Source: Desulfolinea sp964487745 (lineage in GTDB: Bacteria; Chloroflexota; Anaerolineae; Anaerolineales; Villigracilaceae). From it: DNA of 64,000 bases. A program made the translations under genes and the position numbers. The first letter of the stretch is position 1. Each line of letters opens with the position of its first letter. Location of the stretch: contig CAZASG010000018.1 of NCBI GenBank assembly GCA_964487745.1, positions 1 to 64,000 of the forward strand, given 5' to 3'. Shown here one piece after another: positions 61,360-64,000 of this stretch. Below the pieces are notes generated by a model. The model searched no databases. It was not told the origin of the DNA and was given only the letters and a program-made list of their open reading frames with translations.

Positions 61360-61395
61360 ATGAATTATTGCTCGTGTCTGGGGCGGGGTTCTTAA
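61360..61395 (+). CDS. Cys-containing leader peptide upstream of cysM
   Basis: An 11-residue frame, MNYCSCLGRGS, with Cys codons TGC (61369-61371) and TGT (61375-61377). The ribosome site agagga lies 8 bases before the ATG. It lies between a strong promoter and terminator-like hairpins upstream of a cysteine synthase gene. This is the expected pattern of a cysteine-responsive attenuation peptide. Two Cys codons are few compared with classical leaders, so confidence is moderate. Confidence 0.65.
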   Translation: MNYCSCLGRGS

Positions 61396-61511
61396 CCACC
61401 GTCCGACAATAGATCAAACAGCCAACAGTTGAAGGACAGTGGTCGAACTCCGCAGTGCAAAATGATGCATGCGCTTCGCGCTGTCTTTTTTATTTTCTGT
61501 TGGCTGTTTTT
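61396..61511 (+). promoter_or_regulatory. Putative cysteine attenuator: nested terminator hairpins
   Basis: Inner stem: gacag (61435-61439) with ctgtc (61481-61485), containing a further cgcag-tgca/tgca-tgcg hairpin, then a run of T (61486-61491). Outer stem: aacagccaacag (61417-61428) with its exact complement (61497-61508), followed by a second T-run. A competing pairing exists between ccaccgtcc (61396-61404) and ggacagtgg (61434-61442, one mismatch), which would sequester the 5' arm of the inner stem. Confidence 0.6.
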
Positions 61512-61539
61512 CTTTAATCAAACGAATGAGATAAATAAT

Positions 61540-62475
61540 ATGGATACACTTACCGTTGAAAAACTAAACCTGCAAGTGGATAGTCTTTCCACTCGCGTTG
61601 GGAATACCCCTTTATTGCCGCTTCGCCGTGTGACCCTGGGCTTGCCACCATCTGTGAACGTTTACATCAAAGCCGAATGGTTCAACCCCGCCGGGTCGAT
61701 CAAGGATCGTGCTGCCCTGAACATAATCCAGACCGCCATCGCCAACGGCGACTTGGCGCCTGGAAAGCGCCTGCTCGATTCAACTTCGGGCAACACCGGT
61801 ATCGCCTACGCCACCTTCGGCGCTGCGATGGGGATCCCCGTCACGCTGGCGTTGCCCGAAAACGCCAGCAAGGAACGTATCGACATTCTCCGTTCATTGG
61901 GTGTGGAGCTGATCCTAACGGATGCCAGCGAGGGTCCCGAAGGCTCGATGCTGGCAGTCCGCGAACTGATGGAAAAATCGCCCGAGAAATATTTTTACGC
62001 CGATCAATATAGCAATCCCGCCAACTGGCTGGCACATTATCACAGCACGGGACCGGAGATTCACGCTCAAACAGGCGGCGCGGTTACGCATTTTGTCGCT
62101 GTGATGGGCACTTCCGGCACGATGATGGGCACCGGGCGCTATCTCAAGGAACAAAATCCGCAGATCGAACTTGTCGGCGGACAACCAACCCAGCCCCTGC
62201 ATGGACTAGAAGGCATGAAGCATATGGCGAGCGCTATCCAGCCCGCCATCTACAATGCCGATCTGCACGACCGCATCGTCGATGTCGAGACCGAGGAAGC
62301 TTATGAAATGGTACGCCGTCTGGGACGGGAAGAAGGTCTCTTTGTGGGCATTTCCTCCGGCGCGGCGGCTGTGGCAGCATTGAAGGTCGCCAGCCAGCTT
62401 AACGAGGGCATGGTCGTGACGATCTTCCCCGATGCAGGGTATAAGTATTTGAGTAATAAAGAACTTTGGAAATAA
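61540..62475 (+). CDS. cysM: Cysteine synthase, CysM type
   Basis: A 311-residue fold-type II PLP enzyme. GNTPLLPLRRV, NPAGSIKDRAA (PLP Lys), STSGNTGIAYA, GTSGTMMGTGRYL and GISSGAAAVAAL are the family motifs. It joins an acetyl- or phospho-serine-derived acrylate to sulfide or to a thiocarboxylate carrier. The sequence TGGAVTHFVAVMGTSGT resembles the actinobacterial CysO-dependent CysM, and the next genes encode the matching JAMM protease, carrier and E1. ATG 61540 is chosen; an open frame extends upstream to 61429 through the attenuator. Confidence 0.9.
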   Translation: MDTLTVEKLNLQVDSLSTRVGNTPLLPLRRVTLGLPPSVNVYIKAEWFNPAGSIKDRAALNIIQTAIANGDLAPGKRLLDSTSGNTGIAYATFGAAMGIPVTLALPENASKERIDILRSLGVELILTDASEGPEGSMLAVRELMEKSPEKYFYADQYSNPANWLAHYHSTGPEIHAQTGGAVTHFVAVMGTSGTMMGTGRYLKEQNPQIELVGGQPTQPLHGLEGMKHMASAIQPAIYNADLHDRIVDVETEEAYEMVRRLGREEGLFVGISSGAAAVAALKVASQLNEGMVVTIFPDAGYKYLSNKELWK

Positions 62476-62479
62476 ACAC

Positions 62480-62509
62480 TTGCAGGACTGGATGACCTAG
62501 CCCTAAAAT
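62480..62509 (+). promoter_or_regulatory. Internal promoter before the JAMM gene
   Basis: TTGCAG (62480-62485), an 18-base spacer and TAAAAT (62504-62509), ending 6 bases before ATG 62516. It would give a leaderless mRNA for the protease, carrier and E1 genes independent of the cysM attenuator. Confidence 0.6.
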
Positions 62510-62515
62510 AGAATA

Positions 62516-62938
62516 ATGCTCAAAATCCCGCAAGCCCTACTCGATGAAATCCATCATCATCTCGAGGAGACCTATCCCGAAGAAGGGGTGGGATTCCTCT
62601 TCGGGGTGGATGGGGGGACGCGCACCGTCAAAGCGCTGCACCCCGTCCCCAACGCGTGGCAACCCAAAAGTGAGCGGCGACGCCGGTACGATGTCGCTCC
62701 GCAGGACATTATGGATGCCGACGAAAAAGCCGAAGAAATGAGCCTCGTCATTATCGGCGCGTACCATTCCCATCCAAACCACCCCAATCAACCATCCGAG
62801 TTTGATCGTGAGCGCGCAAACACCTATTTCTCTTACCTCATTACAAGTGTAAAAGATGGAAAAGCAACAGGCACACGCGCGTGGCGATTAATGAAAAATC
62901 GAAGCAAGTTCATCGAAGAAGAAATGAAGATCGGATAA
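62516..62938 (+). CDS. JAMM/MPN+ metalloprotease (Mec-like, M67)
   Basis: A 140-residue protease with the JAMM zinc site: Glu in PEEGVGFLFG (near residues 21-30) and HSHPNHPNQPSEFD (near 84-97; HxH and the distal Asp). Mec of Mycobacterium tuberculosis releases cysteine from the CysO-cysteine adduct, and QbsD/HcyD relatives trim the carrier to expose its C-terminal Gly-Gly. Both roles suit the neighbouring cysM and carrier genes. A family repeat copy separates it from the carrier gene. Confidence 0.88.
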   Translation: MLKIPQALLDEIHHHLEETYPEEGVGFLFGVDGGTRTVKALHPVPNAWQPKSERRRRYDVAPQDIMDADEKAEEMSLVIIGAYHSHPNHPNQPSEFDRERANTYFSYLITSVKDGKATGTRAWRLMKNRSKFIEEEMKIG

Positions 62939-62942
62939 CTCT

Positions 62943-63014
62943 TACCACAGAGACCACGGAGCACACAGACTTTTGAGAAAATCAGAGAAAAACTCTGCGC
63001 TCTCTGTGGCGAAT
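62943..63014. repeat. Palindromic repeat family 1, intergenic copy
   Basis: It starts taccacagagaccacgga and ends ctctgcgctctctgtggcgaa; the ends are inverted repeats. The centre gagaaaatcagagaaaaactctg resembles the copy inside aroKB. It lies directly upstream of the -10 box of the carrier gene. Confidence 0.85.
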
Positions 63015-63025
63015 TAAAAAACGAC

Positions 63026-63031
63026 TATAAT
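63026..63031 (+). promoter_or_regulatory. -10 box (TATAAT) before the carrier gene
   Basis: A perfect TATAAT ends 7 bases before ATG 63039. It overlaps the in-frame ATG 63030, which is therefore unlikely to be the start. No clear -35 box was found; the preceding repeat end lies at about that position. Confidence 0.5.
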
Positions 63032-63038
63032 GCAAACC

Positions 63039-63317
63039 ATGCCGAATATCAAAATCCCTACCTCGCTGCGCGCCTACGCGGGCGGCAAAGACTTGATCGA
63101 ACTGCAAGGCGAAACGGTCCGTGAAGCATTGAGTTTTCTGCTTTCGCTTTACCCTGAATTGGAAGAACATTTCTACACAAAAGAGGGCGAGCTAAGCTCT
63201 TTTTCAAATCTTTTTTTGGAAAACAAACTCATCCAAAACACAGAAGACCTTGAAACCCCGATCAAAAAAGAAGATACGCTAAAGATCATCCCCAGCATTT
63301 CAGGTGGCAAAAAATGA
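63039..63317 (+). CDS. Ubiquitin-like sulfur carrier protein (CysO/MoaD/ThiS type)
   Basis: A 92-residue beta-grasp carrier: IPTSLRAYAGGKDLIELQGE, VREALSFLLSLYPELEEHFY, LFLENKLIQNTEDLETPIKK and DTLKIIPSISGGKK. The functional C-terminal Gly-Gly is followed by two Lys. Carriers normally end in Gly-Gly, so trimming by the adjacent JAMM protease is predicted before thiocarboxylate formation. The Gly-Gly codons (aggtgg) also serve as the ribosome site of the next gene, whose ATG overlaps the stop. Context favours CysO over MoaD. Confidence 0.88.
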   Translation: MPNIKIPTSLRAYAGGKDLIELQGETVREALSFLLSLYPELEEHFYTKEGELSSFSNLFLENKLIQNTEDLETPIKKEDTLKIIPSISGGKK

Positions 63318-64000
63318 CCACACTCACCGACCAGGAATTTCTGCGCTATTCGCGCCATCTGCTCATCCCCGAAGTCGGGCTCGATGGGCAGGAAAAGCTC
63401 AAAGCCTCCTCCGCGCTCGTCATCGGTACAGGCGGACTTGGCTCGCCGATCTCCCTCTATCTCGCCGCCGCAGGGATCGGACGGATCGGTATCGTCGATT
63501 ATGACGTGGTGGATTCGTCGAATCTGCAGCGCCAGATAATTCACAGTCATGAGACTCTTGGCAAACTAAAAGTGGAATCGGCTCGCACGCGGATGTTGGG
63601 CTTGAATCCGCACATCCAGGTGGATGCCTATAACGAACCTTTTACCGCTGAAAACGCGCTAAAGATCGCAACCGGCTACGACATCATCATCGACGGGACG
63701 GATAACTTCCCTACCCGCTACCTGAGCAACGACATCGCCGTTTGGCTTGGCATCCCGAACGTTTACGGCTCGATCTACCAATTCGACGGGCAAAGCAGCG
63801 TTTTCTATGCCAAAGAGGGACCCTGCTACCGCTGTCTTTTCCCCGCGCCACCGCCGCCACATCTCGTCCCCTCCTGCGCGGAGGGGGGTGTTCTGGGCGT
63901 TCTACCGGGTACCATCGGCTCGATCCAGGCGACCGAAGCGATCAAAATGCTGCTCGGGATTGGCTCTTCACTCGTCGGCAGATTACTGCTCTACAATGCT
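63314..64000 (+). CDS. moeZ: ThiF/MoeB/MoeZ-like E1 adenylyltransferase, 5' part
   Basis: At least 229 residues; the 3' end is beyond the window. It starts YSRHLLIPEVGLDGQEKL and has the ATP site VIGTGGLGSPISLYLAAAG, DYDVVDSSNLQRQ, DGTDNFPTRYLSND, the zinc-binding CYRC and PSCAEGGVLGVLPG with the catalytic Cys. It would adenylate the Gly-Gly end of the carrier and pass on sulfur. A C-terminal rhodanese domain, which distinguishes MoeZ from MoeB, would lie outside. The start overlaps the carrier stop (ATGA). Confidence 0.9.
   Translation, partial: MTTLTDQEFLRYSRHLLIPEVGLDGQEKLKASSALVIGTGGLGSPISLYLAAAGIGRIGIVDYDVVDSSNLQRQIIHSHETLGKLKVESARTRMLGLNPHIQVDAYNEPFTAENALKIATGYDIIIDGTDNFPTRYLSNDIAVWLGIPNVYGSIYQFDGQSSVFYAKEGPCYRCLFPAPPPPHLVPSCAEGGVLGVLPGTIGSIQATEAIKMLLGIGSSLVGRLLLYNA

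Noticed and set aside
61429..61539. Longer cysM start giving a 37-residue hydrophobic N-terminal extension
   Set aside because: The segment is the attenuator hairpin DNA; the enzyme is cytoplasmic and family similarity begins just after ATG 61540.
61330..61540. SAM or other metabolite riboswitch upstream of cysM
   Set aside because: I saw no S-box core or other known aptamer consensus; a translated Cys leader with terminators explains the region better.
1..64000. CRISPR arrays, tRNA or rRNA genes, integrases and transposases
   Set aside because: No regularly spaced direct repeats, no TTCGA-type tRNA arm with acceptor stem, and no recombinase motifs were found on reading both strands.

Overview
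The window looks like a chromosomal segment of a free-living, probably chemoheterotrophic bacterium. I infer Chloroflexota, most likely an Anaerolineae-type lineage. The grounds are Thr/Pro-rich lipoprotein linkers, Thermotoga-type DAHP synthases, abundant environmental-type palindromic repeats and many promoters whose -10 box sits directly before the start codon. No taxonomic search was run. I found no rRNA, no tRNA and no CRISPR array. No transposase or phage gene was recognised.

Layout. 1-11.8 kb: the end of a CPBP protease, a STAND/NB-ARC-TPR protein, lactate permease, a HAD hydrolase, an EamA exporter, RarA, two tandem membrane HD-GYP proteins and a secreted protein. 11.9-24.0 kb: the centrepiece, an apparently complete shikimate-to-Phe/Tyr operon. 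It runs aroH, two DAHP synthases, tyrA, aroA, aroE, aroC, an aroK-aroB fusion, an unrelated lipoprotein, aroQ, an aminotransferase and pheA. It is preceded by a strong promoter, a 28-codon leader peptide with eight consecutive Tyr/Phe codons and a perfect intrinsic terminator, which is a classical amino-acid attenuator. 24-33.6 kb: a methyltransferase-like membrane protein, a PIG-L deacetylase, a zero-gap trio (YwiC-like, DUF2007-like, DsrE/YedF-like), acyl-CoA dehydrogenase, a lipoprotein, a cytochrome c lipoprotein, an SLC13 permease, a SAM methyltransferase, ComEA and a CPBP protease. 33.6-37.2 kb: ileS under an Ile-specific T-box. 37.2-52.3 kb: carbohydrate genes (GH36, secreted amylase, MalQ, GlgA), a NarL-type two-component pair, an octaheme cytochrome lipoprotein with a collagen-like stalk, an MFS transporter, YbaK and a second EamA exporter. 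52.3-60.8 kb: an RlmI-like methyltransferase, PabC and a PabA-PabB fusion for folate, YwbE, a DEAD-box helicase, a second methyltransferase, a radical SAM protein and TrmO. 60.8-64 kb: a sulfur-carrier-protein cysteine pathway (cysM, JAMM protease, CysO/MoaD-like carrier, MoeZ/MoeB-like E1, running off the end), preceded by a short Cys-containing leader peptide and nested terminator-like hairpins.

Three themes stand out. First, amino-acid supply genes here use RNA-level sensing: a Tyr/Phe attenuator, a probable Cys attenuator and an Ile T-box. Second, two families of dispersed palindromic elements occur between genes, and one copy of each lies in frame inside a conserved enzyme (the AroB domain of AroKB, and the RlmI-like methyltransferase). 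Third, about eleven transcripts have a recognisable -10 box 6-10 nt before the start codon, which suggests frequent leaderless mRNAs.
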